NCBI GenBank assembly: GCA_002633005.1
Contig: NMRA01000050.1
Span: forward strand, 681,820 to 745,819
Direction of reading: 5' to 3'
From: Phoronis australis
Lineage: Eukaryota; Phoronida; Phoronidae
DNA: 64,000 bases
This document shows positions 11,901 through 26,900 of this stretch, piece by piece; the first letter of the stretch is position 1; every line of letters begins with the position of its first letter. The notes beneath the pieces are model-generated. The model worked only from the letters and a program-made list of their open reading frames with translations. It searched no databases and was not told the DNA's origin. Position numbers and translations under genes: made by a program.

Positions 11901-14900
11901 TGTCAGACTCTGTTACAGCTTAAAAATCGATTGGGCAAAGGAGCTCAAGGATCTGTGTACTTGGCCGAAAACAAGGTGGACAGTAAGACCTATGTGCTGA
12001 AAAAGGTAAGTGTCCTAACTGATGCGTGCAGGGATATACTTAGCCACTCGACCGGTCTCCAGTGCAAGAAAAAATGGTGCTGGGCAAGCAGAAGTTCACT
12101 TACTGGTCGCCCAGGTGGCGAATAAATTTTCAGAGCGCAAAAGCACTCTATCATTTTCGAGATGAAATTTAAAAATTTTTCTTCCCTGTGCTGTTTTAAT
12201 CCTGAATTTAAGGTTAAGTTTGGTTGGTGTCTTGGTGCTCCAGCAGTAAATTACATCAATGCAGTAGATATTAACTGTTATGTGATTGTCTAGACTGAAG
12301 GTTACAGTGAGTATGATGTGTGGTCCTGCACAAAAGTGAAACTGGAGATGTTTGATGTTTCACACTAATTCCAACCATTTACGAAATTTTTCATACATAG
12401 TATGGGCATGGAGTTTTCAACATATTCCTGAATTTTATGTGAAAATCTTAATCCGGCGTGTAGTCTGGATACCACCTGTTGGCGACCCGATGAATACAGG
12501 TATGAAAAGATTACAGTCAAATGTGATTTTTCTGTTGTGGAGAACACTGAAAAGTTTTATCTCGCTAGCTCCAAACACAGGTCAAAGATGTTGGGCGATT
12601 GTTATCAGCCAAACTATTAGTTTCCCTGGCATTTTGCCAGTTAAAACTGGTGTTTCTCAGTGGAATAATCTAGTTTAACTGAGATAAATTAAAATCTTCA
12701 TCTATAGACAAGTCTGAAGACCAGTCACTGCTCTGTAAACATCTCTACACTGTTTTCATTGGGCTTTGAAAGGAACATGGTAGTGAATGGTCAGATGTGG
12801 AGTCCAATATCGCAAATTACAAGGGAGACTAAAGTGTGCCAAAAATGGTTTACTCACCAAGGTCCTTTTAGAGGGGAGTTGTAAACTAACTTAAGAAACC
12901 CCTCTGTCAGAGGAGAGTCATAACACATGGTAGCCATGGAAGCCACGTTTGGGGTCCTTGCAAGAGCTGGGATTTAGTTAAGTATTATACAAAAAATGAT
13001 GAATCCATTATACCATGCCAGAGAGTGGTCTCTGGAAAAATACAACTTTGCGTTCCCGAAAGTTGTTTTATTGCATTAAAAATCTGAATCAGTTTGCTCT
13101 GGTAAATCTGATGCGCATAAATTTTCCTGGTCTTTTCAAAGTACATTGTTTGTATGAATAAAAGCTTGTTTTCAAGTGAGTTATAACGATATGTATCACA
13201 AAGTCTTTGAAGACTGGGGACCCCCTTACAAAAAACGTTTTGGCCGTGGACCCTAGAGGGTAAATATAGCAAGTGAAAGTAAAGTTTATTTAATATGGAA
13301 TTTAAAATATAAAGAAGCTAACGTTAACACAGATTCTAGTTTATTTAATATGGGATTTAAGATATAAAGAAGCTAAGTAAAACGTTAACACAAATTCTAG
13401 TTTATTTAATATGGGATTTAAGATATAAAGAAGCTAACGTTAACACAAATGCTAGTTTCTGACAATGGGATTATATCTATGCCTAGTACTAGTAGTTGAC
13501 AAATTTTCTCTAAATTTCCTCTCTTCTGGTGCCAAGTCTTTCTTTTCTCAACTTCCCTTCTTGCCCTCTGCATGTACCAGTTGCCACGAAGGTTTCTCCC
13601 TCGTGCCTCATAATTGGGGATCATGTACTCTCCCGGTCCGCCACGTTTCTTACATCATGTTTGGGGGGAGGGGTTGGCACTTGGCACTCTCCCATTTTCA
13701 GAAGTTTGACCCTCGCTCTCCTTCCCTACCTTCTTATGCCTGTGGTTTCCCTATTTAGTTCCCTGCTATTTTTTGGTGTCGAACAGTTTGCCTATCATTG
13801 AGACCAGTAGTTGCTGTTTACTTGTCATGCCAACCTTGGCCTTGCAACAGCATTATCAATGACATATTTATAATTAGTTCACAATCAAAGTCAGGTGGTT
13901 TGATGAGGCCTTTATTTATGCCCCTATTTATTGATAAGGCAAGATAAGACCTGCCAGATAAGTCAGTGCATGCAAGTTTTCAAATGACAGATCTAAGTTT
14001 GTTACAAATTTTCTGAAGTCTTGTCTTGACTAATGGCCATTTGAATTTTGACATGGTAGAATTGTAAGTTCACTCTGATAGTATGATTGAATGCTAATCA
14101 AAGCTCATATCTATTAGTTGTCTCCGATGATTTCATTATCCTTAGTGTTGACTTCGTTTGACTTTTGAAAGTGCTTTGTTTAGGAGAATTTAGACCCTGC
14201 CCTTTTCGTATTGAGTATTCTTTGCTAGTGGTCATTTAAATCTTAGATTGATTTCTTCTTTTGAAAAATTGAATTAATCAGCATATTAAAAGGTAACATT
14301 TTGATTGAGAAAAGTTGATGAATCAACTACAAATTGGTTTGGTACATGAGAGTAATGCAGAACTTCCAGTCAGATGCACCTTCTTTGTAATTTGAGTTGA
14401 TCACAAAGAGGTCAACAATAATAAAATTGCAGGTTTTGCCTAGCTGTTAGCTATTAGCTGACAACCTTTTCCAAGTAATTTAATGACTAGTAACAAAAAA
14501 TCTGTCAATTTCACTGAACTTTGAAAAGTATTAGTAAAGGGGCATTACTTAGGTAATTGGAAAAGTCCATGTATTTTATGCCAATTAAATTCGCCTTGCT
14601 TCAGGGTGGAGCCCAACTCTCACACCTGTCCAACCACCATTGGCATGTGTAAATTGAAAACTCTTACATAATTCAATGATTAGCACAATTAAAAGGTTTA
14701 TTCAATTTCATAGGTTGAATGTACAGATGAAAGTGAGGCCACCAAAGCATTTAAAGAGGTAAGTGCTTTATTATGAATAGATTTAAAGCAGCATTAAACC
14801 CTTGCTTTCTGTCCAAAAACAACTTTTGAGTTAGTTCACTTACCATGATTATAAAATTGGTCTTACATTGTTCTTTACTTTGTTTATAAGTAGTCTCTGG

Positions 14901-17900
14901 GTTGAGACCAAGCTTATGAAATTTCAGATCAAAGGGTATTCCAAAATTGTGTGCTGCCCTCTGTCCGAAGAAGAAACAAACTATTGTTTCAGAGCCCATA
15001 AGTAACACATTTGATATTTTGACTAAAGATTAATTTGAGACCCAATTTCATGGCCTAACTCAAAATGTACCTCTTAAAAATTAAATCATTTGGTAGCAAA
15101 ATTTTGAAAATGTTCGACATGTTATATAGCCCTGTCACGAATACAATGGTTTCACTCAGACTGCATGACATCTACCTCTACAGATGTTACTTGTACTACT
15201 TATTGAGATTGCTGATAACAAGAACATATATTATAACATTCATTGTTTTAAGACCAAAAAATACTACTGGTGTGCTGTTGCTGGCATTGCTGACACCAGA
15301 ATGTTTGAGAAGCTAGATAGATTTTAGTGGTTAGGAATGTTCTTTGCTATCCTAAAGCAACTGCTATATTGCTGCTCTTTAGCCTGATGGGCAGTATCCA
15401 AAATAGCGGCTTTTTCGAGACCGTTTTGACCTGAGTGGTTTGCATATTGGCTTATGCACCTAAGTGTTGCATATAAACCCAGGTAATGTCCCTTGCCTAG
15501 GCCTATACATTTATTCGCTTTCTAGGTGCATCCGTTTTTGTATTATTAAATTTACTTGATTTTCATAAATAACATTTTACCGCATTGGTGCGCGTTTAGA
15601 CCCATTGGCTTATCCAGAACACTGCCTTTTTTCGTGGCCTAATATCTTAACTTAAGTGGTTCACCTATTGGCGCATATGCCTTAATTCCACATATAACAC
15701 AGTTGTGCACAGGTGTCCATGGGCCTTATGGTGTTGTGCAGTAAGGTGTCCATGGGCCTTATGGTGTTGTGCAGTAAGGTGTCCATGGGCCTTATGGTGT
15801 TGTGCAGTAAGGTGTCCATGGGCCTTATGGTGTTGTGCAGTAAGGTGTCCATGGGCCTTATGGTGTTGTGCAGTAAGGTGGCCAAGTTGTGAAAGTCTAG
15901 TTCAATCATACTTAACTCTTTCTTTCCTTTACAAAATAGAAGACTTTAGTCATTTTGTGTATGTTACTGGTGCGATTGGAGGGGTTTCATCTATGTCACT
16001 GCTGTTGTTTTTCTGGGACTTTGGTGACTTGTAAACAACTTATCAGGGAAAACAGCACTTGACTTGTCCGTTGAGCTCACTATTATTTACAGCACGAGTC
16101 ACAAAAAGTTGAAGTGAGCTTCATGCATCAGGTGGATAGTTACGTAGATTTTTGGCAAGTTTTGTGCATGTAAAATTCTCCTGGCATTCGCCATCCAATT
16201 ACGCTTAAGTTTCAGCCCTCTACCTATAAAGCTTGGCCTGCTTTCCAGAAGTGGAAGATCACCATGTGTCACAAGCAAAGCGAGTGATCTCACTTGTCTA
16301 GCTTTACTCAATAAATTTGTGCATCTGTGTAGTGCAGCCAAGGTTTATACATGTCTTCAAGTTTTCAGTGAGTTCAGCAGATGTTCATGAGCTGACAACT
16401 GTCCCAAGGTGCATTTGAAAAACAACCAGTAAAGCTAGTGAGTTAAGATGAACTCCCTGCAATTGATATTGTGACTAACATCTTCCACATGCCATTTCTA
16501 TCAGACAGTGTAGCTTGTGGTATTGCCATATTTTGTTTTGAGTATACCCAGTCGAACAGTACCCCAATGTTTACAAAAAATATTTTGAAATTCCGCAATT
16601 GCACAACAAAATTTATTTTTTTTCTATATGGATGTCAAGAACTCAACCCAAATGAAAATAAGGTTTTATTCGAAATAGTATCAGAATTTCTTTATAACAT
16701 TAAATCTCTTTGTGTGAGTGGATAGAATTGTATACATGTGTAAGAAAATGCATTATTTACATTTGTAATCATATATCATTGTAATCGTAATATCAGTTTT
16801 TTTAATTTATGTATTCGTGTATAATAATAGTATATAGACTTCTTTGTATTTTTTAACCCAGATCTAATGCCTCTTGGCACTTTCTGGGTTATGTATATTC
16901 ATTGTATTCTGAAGATTTCGTAATAAACATTAAAAAAGGGTACCCAGTCCTGCCTGCTGATAAGCCCTGTATTTTAAGTCAGTAACAGCTGTCTCTGCGT
17001 CCTGTCTTTGGCAGCTTGGAAGAACAGTTAGCAAAAACATGCAGCCAAGTTTGTTGTATTCTGCATTCTTACAGCTGGGTGCAAGTGCACCCAAAAATTA
17101 GGATTTAATAGTAGTCTAGTATTCAAGAAAGTAAAATGTAACCTAGTTACTTTCCTGATTGCATAATGATTGTTGGAGCCCATATAGGTAATGGGTGACA
17201 TGCAGATAATACCTGACTCAGTGGGCTTCTTGAATGGGGATTGTTGTCCTTGGCCAGGTACAATGGTATGTGGAATGTATTGATAAATGGGTGTGTATTG
17301 ATAAAGGTGAAGTGAACTGGAACTAAGGAAATGCTTGCAGGAGTGTGCAGTATTGGAGCAGCTGTGACATGACCAGAAATATGCTGACCTTCAAACACTT
17401 GTGAGCCTCTTGGAATTGCTGAAAATAACCCTCCTGCCTGTGAGCTTACCCCCACCTCTAGGCCTGTGCCCAGTTTTGGGAACAAGAACTGGGATTTTTG
17501 TTTGCATCACTAGCTTTGTGAAATTGACAGACATAGAAAACTATAACAAACAAACTATTGTGAAAGTTCATGTTTTCACATTGATGTTCACTTAAATCAT
17601 CATAGAGAGGTGACCTGATGTGTTTTTTAGTGTTACTGTGTAGATGAACCAGATTATGACCAGTGCAAAAGAGTCATGGTATATTGTATGCAGCATTTGC
17701 CTTTTATTCTTAGTTACACTTCCCCATTTTCTAAGTGTCAGTTTTTATGCACCACATATTTATATGTGGACGAATTATGCTGTCATCTCCGTCCGGTCGG
17801 CGACCGCCGTCCGCTGCTCTATCTCCAAAACCCCTTGGCGTATGTTCATGAAATTGTGCTCATGTGTTCCTATCATGTGTGGCACGGCATGAGCCAACTT

Positions 17901-20900
17901 TCAGACGGATTCAATTACTGGTGTGCCCCCTAGTGGCAATTTTAGTTTTTTTTACGATTACCTCTGTATCTTCAAAGGTCCTCAACGCATTTTTCATAAA
18001 AGTTGGTATATAGGCACCTGTTTGTGAGATGATGCTTTCCTGCTGGATTCGACATAGTTTGTGCCACCTAGTGGCCATTTTACAGTTTTCGAGTTTTTAG
18101 GCGTCCACCCCTCTGTCAACCAAATTGCTATAAGGATGATTGTGAAAATTGGCACGTATGTTCTTACCGTAGACATATTAATACTATAGACCGGGTGCAC
18201 GCGCTACTGCAACTGACAACTTGATGCCATATTGGAGAGTGCTACTAATCATGTGACACAGCTAATAGTTGTGTAAACAAACGGGGTAAATTGTCCTTTT
18301 CAAAGCACGATATCTAACAAATAAAGAGGCCGAAGAGTGTGATTTTTTCGAGAAACATACAAAAACGTGTGATGTTTCAGTAGCACATCGCTGCAACCTA
18401 TTTTGATAACAATCCGTCTTTTTACCAGCTGTTTACATGCAGACAGCGGTGCATGCACAATTCAATCACCAATAGTACAGCAGTGACAGCGTAAGGAGAA
18501 TTCTCCGAATAGCCTCATTGATCTTATATGGTCTCAATCACCAAGACTGAGGTGGAAACAACGCATATAGTCGCTCCGCTTAAACTATGGTGACAGAACA
18601 TAAAAACCTAGTTGCAGCACCACTAAACTCTGTGGCAGAACCAAAAAAACCATGACTGAATGACAGGACCAAAAAACTTTACTTTTTGGCTGCAAGCATA
18701 ACACTTCAAGCCGCCCCATTTCCTGACTAATGCCGTAGGGCTCCCAGTGTTTTCTGCCATTTTTGTCCTGTGTAGCACTCTCCAATATGGCGTCATAAAG
18801 ACAATGCGAGCTGCATGTATCTGAGTGGCACGCGCCCGGTCTATGTGATGTCTGCAGTTCTTACTATGAAGAGGACGGCTGACGATGACTTTCCGACGAC
18901 TTCTGACTAATGTGGCGCCTCCTAGTGGTAGTTTTGTTCCTTTGGCTTCTATGGCTGTTACCTAAACCATTTGCAGGATCTTTACTAAAGTTAGCAAGTG
19001 TATTTATATCATGTTAACAACGGACTACGACGACTTTCAGACAGATCTAACTATTGGTGTGCACCCTAGTGGCAAGTTTATTTTTTTACGTTTACCTCTG
19101 TATCTTCAAAGGTTCTCCACACATTTTCATAAAATTTGGCATATAAGCATCTATTAGTAAGATGACGCTATCCTCCCATTTTCATATGGATTCGATGTAG
19201 TTTGCGCCACCTAGTGGCCAATTGTACTGTTTTTCGAGTCCGTTTTTTGGCGTCCACCCATCTCTCAACCAAACTGCTCTAAGAATGATTGTGAAAATTT
19301 ACATGTATGTTCTTACTATGAAGGGGACAGCTGACGACAATTTTCCAACCACTTTGACTGCTGTAGCGCCTTTTAGTAGTAGTTTTGTTTTTTGTGCCTA
19401 TGGCTGTATCTCGTAAACCGTTTGCAGGATCTTTACTAAATTTATCAAGTGTATTTTTTGAAATTATTTCAAAATTTCATGAATGACTGGCATCTATTAG
19501 TGAGATGATACTATCCTCCTGTTTTCGGATGGAATTTGCGCCACCTAGTGGCAGTTTTTGTTTTTTCGAGTCTGTTTTTAAGCATCCACCCCTCCATCTA
19601 CCAAAACCATTCTAAGGAAGGTTTTGAAAATGGGCGTATACTATATGTTCTCAGTGCTAAGACTACAGTTCACGATGACCACTTTGAGTACTGTGGTGTC
19701 TCCTAGTGCGTAGTTTTGTTTTGTTTTGTTTTGCGCCCATAGCTGTATCTCCTAAAGCCACTGCAGGATCTTAATTAACTTTAGGAAGTGTGTTTATATG
19801 AAGATAATAGCAACTTTCAGGTGGATCCAACAAAGACGCTGTAACGCTGTGTCCCCTAGTGGCAATTTCATTTTATTCTGTTTTCCTTTGTTTCTCTGAA
19901 GTTCCTTGACAGATTTTTATGAAATTTGGTGAATAGCTTTTTATTAAAGAAGCAATGACATGTTACTGTTTCCGAATGGATTGGATGTTTTTGCTCCATC
20001 TAGTGGCCATTTTTATGATACAAATAAACAACCGTAAAAGCACACCGTTTGCGGTGCATTCATGGGTGCATTTCAACGCTCCATGTTACTCGTGTTAACA
20101 AATTCCAAGGACTTACTTCTTACTTTTGTTGTAAGAAAGACTTGCTAAGACGCAGTTGGCGACTTAACGAAACTCTCAGGTAGCCATATGAAATCAGAGG
20201 TTGCCAAATCCAGTGTATAAATCTTTTACTAAAAAGGTCGTACCATACTCCATTCTCAGAATCTTATGCGTACCTCGTCAATATCTCCCCCTAAATGTAC
20301 ATAAATTATGTACATTAATTCTCTAACTCATTCCTCCTGCCAAGGGGACACAGATGATCGCATTCACTTGTGGTGCGTGTTTCACTCATCTTTGGAAATC
20401 AACACAAACTTTGAAATGAATAGGGTGATTTTTTGTCTGACTCTGGTTCTCGCTGGGTGACTTAGCAGCCCAATGAGATATTTAGCAGGTTGCCAAACAC
20501 AATCTGATGTATTTGGTTTGGCAACATGCATGTCGCCAAATGGAGCGCCGTGCACTGTTTTTAGCCGCAAGTATTTGACACGTTTGTCCAGTGCAACCTA
20601 GTTATATTACATCATCTTCCAACAAAGAATGAAAATTAAATATGCAATCAGTTGTCTCTAAAGCAAAAAAAAACCTCTGGCTTTTTAAGCACGTGTCAAG
20701 ACTTTCAAGCACGGCACCAAGTTTGAATATGACTGACAGTGTGTTTGTGAAACGTTGTATTTAAAACCCAACGGTTTTGAATTGGCTACCACTCCGGTTT
20801 TAAATAGTTCTGCAATAAATGCAAATTGGTAAAAGTCAAGACTGGCGCTTGTTACAGTATAGAACTGAACACTAAAGGCCAAGAACAAGCCAGTCTGTTT

Positions 20901-23900
20901 GTTTGTCTATCTGTCAGACAGGCAAAAAAACTAGTTCCTTAACTGAACACTAGGTAGCCTTACTGCTGTTTGATTTCCAGTTGGTGTAAATGAAATGTGT
21001 GTCACTGTGTATAATTGTAGGCCATGGCTCTCAATGGACTCCAGCACCCCTATGTGTGTGGCTATAAAGAGTTTTTTGTCACGTGGGACAAAGAGGTAAG
21101 ACACTGTCTAGTACTACCAATAATCAGGGATTTGAAGATGAAAATTGACGTAATACTCAAGGCAGAAATTTGGTGTAACAGTTGTGCTCTGCATAACTAA
21201 TTATGGAAAATAATTAAATCTCGCTTGAGCAAAAATGCAGTTTTTTACAATATATTATATACTTATGCATGTATATATGTATATGTATATTTAGGTACTG
21301 ACATAGACATATACACAGATATAGATACATTGAGATAAAATTATCTTTAGGCTGTGATTAGCTGGTAATTAAAATGTTCTTTTCTTTTTTCTGCAATTGT
21401 GAACTGAGAGCACAAGATCCAATTTCTGTCTCAAGTTTTAAGTCACGTTCAGGCCTTGAGTCAGAAATGTGGTTTTACATTTCCTACTTCACAGTGGCTG
21501 GAAAACATTTAGTCATATAAATATAAATCATTAGTAGTTTTGTGTTTGTTCTCAGACTCTTTGTACTTTTGCTCAAGTGAGATTCAATAATTATTGTTCA
21601 CAAAAATTTTGTATGGAATGTCAGACAAAATTTCTGATTAAAGCCACATTTCATCAAAACAGACCCCTGGGCTGAAGGTCTTATCTTTGTACTCAAAATC
21701 GAACCAAAAATATTTTTGTCATTTAACTGTTTTACTTACAACTTCAAGGTAGCTGTCTAATAGTCTGAGGTGGAGTGAATTGTGGTTTACGCAGATGACG
21801 GCACTCATGGAAAACGTGTTTGAACATTTATCATTGCTCAGTGATAGCAAGTCATACAAGTTGTCACAAATGATGATAAAATTTGCATCAAAAAGTATAC
21901 CGGATATAAATATAAATTCTTATAAACCATTTATATCATATCATACCAGTGGTGATCATTTGTAGGAATCAGTGGTCGATATGGGTTCATAATCTTTTCA
22001 TGATCAATTTTGATCAACCACAATTGCCTATGTGTGTACCCGTGCTCGTTCTGATGTATATTGTAACACGTGGAAGTGATCAAAATGCGCCAGTTGTAGA
22101 TAGACTATAGGCTGATGTTAGACCAAAAAATTTTCAAAATGTTTGCAATGCTGTTGGAAGGCTTTGAAAAATGAAAAATATCAATTTTGACAATTTTTTG
22201 CATGAAATTGATGAGAATTTGCCACAGAAACTAGAGTGTTATTTGACAGAGATGTTGATTTATCTCATAAGTTATGTTCTTGGCATTAGTACTTAATACC
22301 AGAAGTGACAATTTGGTTAAAGGTCACTATGCATGTTATCAGCGCATGTTTGTTACTCTACAGGAATCGGCCATGTTTGTCTGCATCGTCATGGAACTTT
22401 ACAAAAATGGCGACCTAGACAAGGCATTGAGTATGAAGCGGAGTAAGAAGGCGTCCATTGACGAAGTGGTGCGTATGCTGCAGCCATGTGGCGCATTGTA
22501 TGTTGCAGCCAGGTAGCGCATTGTATGCTGCAGCCAGGTGGCGCATTGTATGATGACTACTGATTTCAACTTATAAAGAGCTCATATTATATCCACTAAG
22601 CAATGATGAGTGTGGTTTGACCATCCAATTTGATTGTAATTGTCTCAAATGTACTGCTGTTACTATACCTTCAGAGGTCTAATTGAAGTTGAAATGTATG
22701 GTAATATATTAACAGTCTGTTTGGGTGTAGGTGATTAAGAAGTGGATGGGACAAGTGATTGAAGCCCTCATTTCTGTACATTCCAAAGGTGTCATTCACA
22801 GGTAAAAATAGCTTCTATAGTCTTGTGTTAGCTGATAAAGGTCTATCTGTAGAGTGACCTGTTGGTCTCATGGATGTTCGACTTGTTAGACTCAAAGATG
22901 CTTGACATTGTTCCTGCAGTGCATTCATTTTCTACAAATGATTTTTGCATCCAAAATATTCCCAGGGTTGTCTTTCAAGAAAAGATTTTAAATCTTTGGA
23001 AACATAATGTCAACTGCAGTGCCCTGATAGGTCGTAGACTTGAACTGCCACTAGAGTTCACTGTTTAGGCAGTTTAAGTACAAACAGTAAGTCGGGCGAT
23101 GCCTTCATTCACTGGCTATCAACGACCAAAGTTAAAAAACCAAATGACATTTTACTCTCATTTTTCATATGTCTGCTTGACCATGACAGTAATACAAACA
23201 ATCACAAAGAGTCTTGTCCTTGATATGATTTTTTCAGCAGAAACTTGTTTAGTTTACTGTAGCCTAAATGATTGATACGTGAAATAAGTTCCTCTACATG
23301 GTGTGTTAATTGTGTCAAATAACTCACCGAAGGACTAGCTTGCTCACCACTTTTAATTATGCCAACAGAGATCTGAAGCCAAGTAACATATTTGTAAAGG
23401 AAGACCTGGGCTTGGCTATAGGTGATTTTGGTGTGGCCACACTTATGGGCGATGCTCGGACAAAGACGAGGACAACTGTAGGTAAGCACCTCTCCACACA
23501 ACATATCCTCTGCAGTTGACTGGCTTTATATGTGATGATGTCAGTTTTTTATTTACATTTTTGGTTGACATATAGTTGCAGGCATCAAATGAATTATTGC
23601 TGAGTGTATGTTGCAGGCATCGCTTGGCACTCATTAGATCTATATTCGTTCAAAATGAGTGGTCACAATTTTCCAATTTTTATTGATATAACAGACACGA
23701 GGCTGATATTTACTTCGTGTATAGAAAATATGACATACCTGTTTGTTTACAATATAATTTAAATCATTTTTGTGAACTTGTGACTGCTGTTACATGGGCA
23801 CTGTGTTACATGGTGTGCTGACCAGCAACGTGTCTCAGATTGTTTACAGCACACATCACGAATTTTTGGCCGCCCGGTCGGAAATTGGTCGACGACTAGC

Positions 23901-26900
23901 CGTCGACCGGTCGGCTAATTTGCCGACCGGTCGGCTAAAAATTAGCCGACTGGCAGCCGCCCGCAGTGCCGACTCATAAGGCGACTTCCCAGCCGACCCT
24001 TCAGCCGACCCTTCAGCCGACCGGCCATCAGCCGACCAGCTGGTCGGCTGCTATTTTTAGGCTAGAGTAGCAGTTGCGTAATAGGTTGTCAGGCTGATAC
24101 CACTTTGCGTGTCGATGCATATTCGTCTTAGCACAGGGTCAAATAAATTAACCTAGTTTTACTGTCTCGGTTACATGAGTTCACGTCGGTTGTGTAATAC
24201 CACTAATTCGAAGGTTGAAGGCAAGCGGTAATAGTAAACATTGGATTATGGACAATGCAACAAGTTTTGGATGAAAAACGTGAAAGTTTTCTTTACATTT
24301 GATCTTTAATTTGACTCGTGACGTTAACAAGATGTATTAGATCGGTTGCTTCCCGGTCAATACAACGCTGTAGTCATTTTGTAAACGCAGCTATTTTAGC
24401 AGTCTTCGCCCGCAGTTGATTTCAAGTTGTTTGTGTAACGCCAAACTGCATCTTTTTGCGTTTTTTTAAGTTAGTCACCGGTCTCCTGTCACGCGCCCAT
24501 GATGATGGATTAGTGAGTGAGTTCTTACACCGCGAAAAGCTCTCACTCCAGGGATTTTATTTTCATAGTATTGACCCTTGCAGTACAGACGCGAAATTCA
24601 CGGTCCAGTATGCCCTAAACCCACGGACTTCGATGGCTCTAACTTCGAAATCATATTATGGTTACGATTTCCACGAACTAAGACGGTGACATCACCACTG
24701 TTGAGGCTACAGCAAAGTAGCCTTGCGCATTCCGTTTTCAGTGTATCGGTGACGTTAAAATCTGGGCTAGCAGTTACATGTATACACGTAGTCCCCTATC
24801 AGTTGGTCGTTCACGTTGTTCCAAAAATAAATATTTTCTGTCAACAACATATTGACAAATTATGCAAAATAAAACAATTGTGAACGGCAAGATGTGAATA
24901 CGTGGTGAAGAGGTATTTGTCTCTACGCGGCATATGTGCGTGAAACTTTGGTAAAGCGATTGCGATGGCAAAAAATGATAGAAAATACACAAAGGTGCAC
25001 TTTTGAGAAGCAAAGCGTCTGGTGATCTTGATAGCGTACATGTATGATCTGGCCACCTCAGGTAGTAAGTGACGCTGAATGAGAAGTGGTAACTACATGT
25101 TTGGCGCGAAAATAAAAAAATCATGCTTGTATTGCCAGCCACCCCCCCCCCGAATTTTGCACATTCTAATGAGTCACCACTCGAGATTTGGTTCCGTTTC
25201 AGTCCTAAAATCGCATAATATTTCTGTGCTCAGCTGTAAGAAAAAATACAATTTTTTGAAACGGTGCTCAGTCTTAATAAAGTTTCCAGCATGAGAGCGC
25301 TTTGATCAGAAATGCCAAGCACACGCAGAGTTGTAAGACAGAGACGTTGGCGTTTCCGTATGTCCACAAAAGTGCTTTGAGCAGTGTGTACAAATTTGTT
25401 CATTTCGCTTTTCTGCACTGACGACTATGATCAACACGGTGTTTTAACTACACTTTTGAGTGCATTTTCAAAAATAAATGTTTGGTTGGTGAATTCAGCG
25501 AGTCGGTGCCCACGGGCAGGAAAACGTATCTGCGTAAATAAAGAGTTGCGTTTTCAAAACATTCAGAGCATGAGCTCAAGGACTACCTGAGACAGAAAAT
25601 AAAACCGATTACCAAACAGAAACTTGTCCAATGAATATATAGCTCTTGGAAAACTGTTACCCCGAAGAAATGTGCAAAATGCGAACGTCGTTTACGAAAG
25701 ATTGTACCAGAAGTGATTCGTTGCAGTGGAGCCGCACGGGATAGTAAAAACACTGTGCTGTGCACTAGTTACCTGAATGGAAAGCTGAAGCGGAAAAATC
25801 CAGAACACACATTTTCTATTCAGGAATTGAAATCTCTGTAGAATCAAAAACAATTGGCAACCAGGATTTATTGCGTTAGAAAACTTATCACGCCCGGAGA
25901 GAATTGTTTTCATGCCCGGAGACTACGTGATCACCCATTATGCAATGATGACAATCCAGTGTGTACCTATACATTGGCATCTATTGTAAAACGTGGATTA
26001 GACGAAAGAAATTCAACCGCATTTCGAAGATAATATATCTGTTGTCGGCGAGAGGTTGAATATATAGCCCTTGTTTAGTATAGTACGGACAGTATCACTT
26101 TGAAAGATCAATGCTTGGGGATGGTGACGTGGTGTTCTGGCGTGAAAGTTACTGACATGGTAAGTTTTTGAACCTGACTTATTAAATTTTCAGTTCGGTC
26201 GTATTTTATTTTGATCCTGAAGTGAAGAATTTTTGGTCCTCACTTGATAAATTATAGGTGCTGATGTGATAAATTTTCAGTCTTGACGTGGTGAATTTGG
26301 TCTTTATTTGCTCTTTGGTCTTCTGTGTGAAAACAATCTCAATGTATTGGATTGTTTTAATTCCTGCTTAAGTAAAATGTCTGGTTTTGAGATATTTATT
26401 TTTGGTCCTGGAGAGTTTGCATGTTTTGCTTGGTTTTAATCATGCATAGAAAAGATATGTCGTTAAATGTTTCAAATTAGGCCTCCCATAAATGGGGGGA
26501 GAGCAGGTTGTGTAGCATCGTACTATGTAACTTCTAATATAAATCTAGGTGTTCGTGATTTAGTAATACTATGAAAAATGAGTAGTTTTGACTATGAAAA
26601 ATGAGTAGTTGAGGCTTCTTTTGAAATACTGTATCCTTTGTATATGCCTGGTGTACAAGGCTCAGTGTGATATTATCTAAGCTTTATTATCCTCTATGGC
26701 TTAACAACTATATATCTTCATTCATGCCTGTAAAAGAGGTACTCCCAGGATCATCAAGCATGTGTATGTTTTTATTCTAATGAGGCGTGCTTCGAATGTA
26801 CAATTAGTAATTATACTTTTGCAGTGGTTCATAACAAACGGATTCATTAAACCCAGTAAATATTTTTGCAACTGCTGACTCTGCATATCAGACGTGCATA

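Noticed and set aside
15682-16034. Repetitive frames over the 33-bp array on both strands
   Set aside because: By-product of a unit that is a multiple of three; within intron 3, with no splice support.
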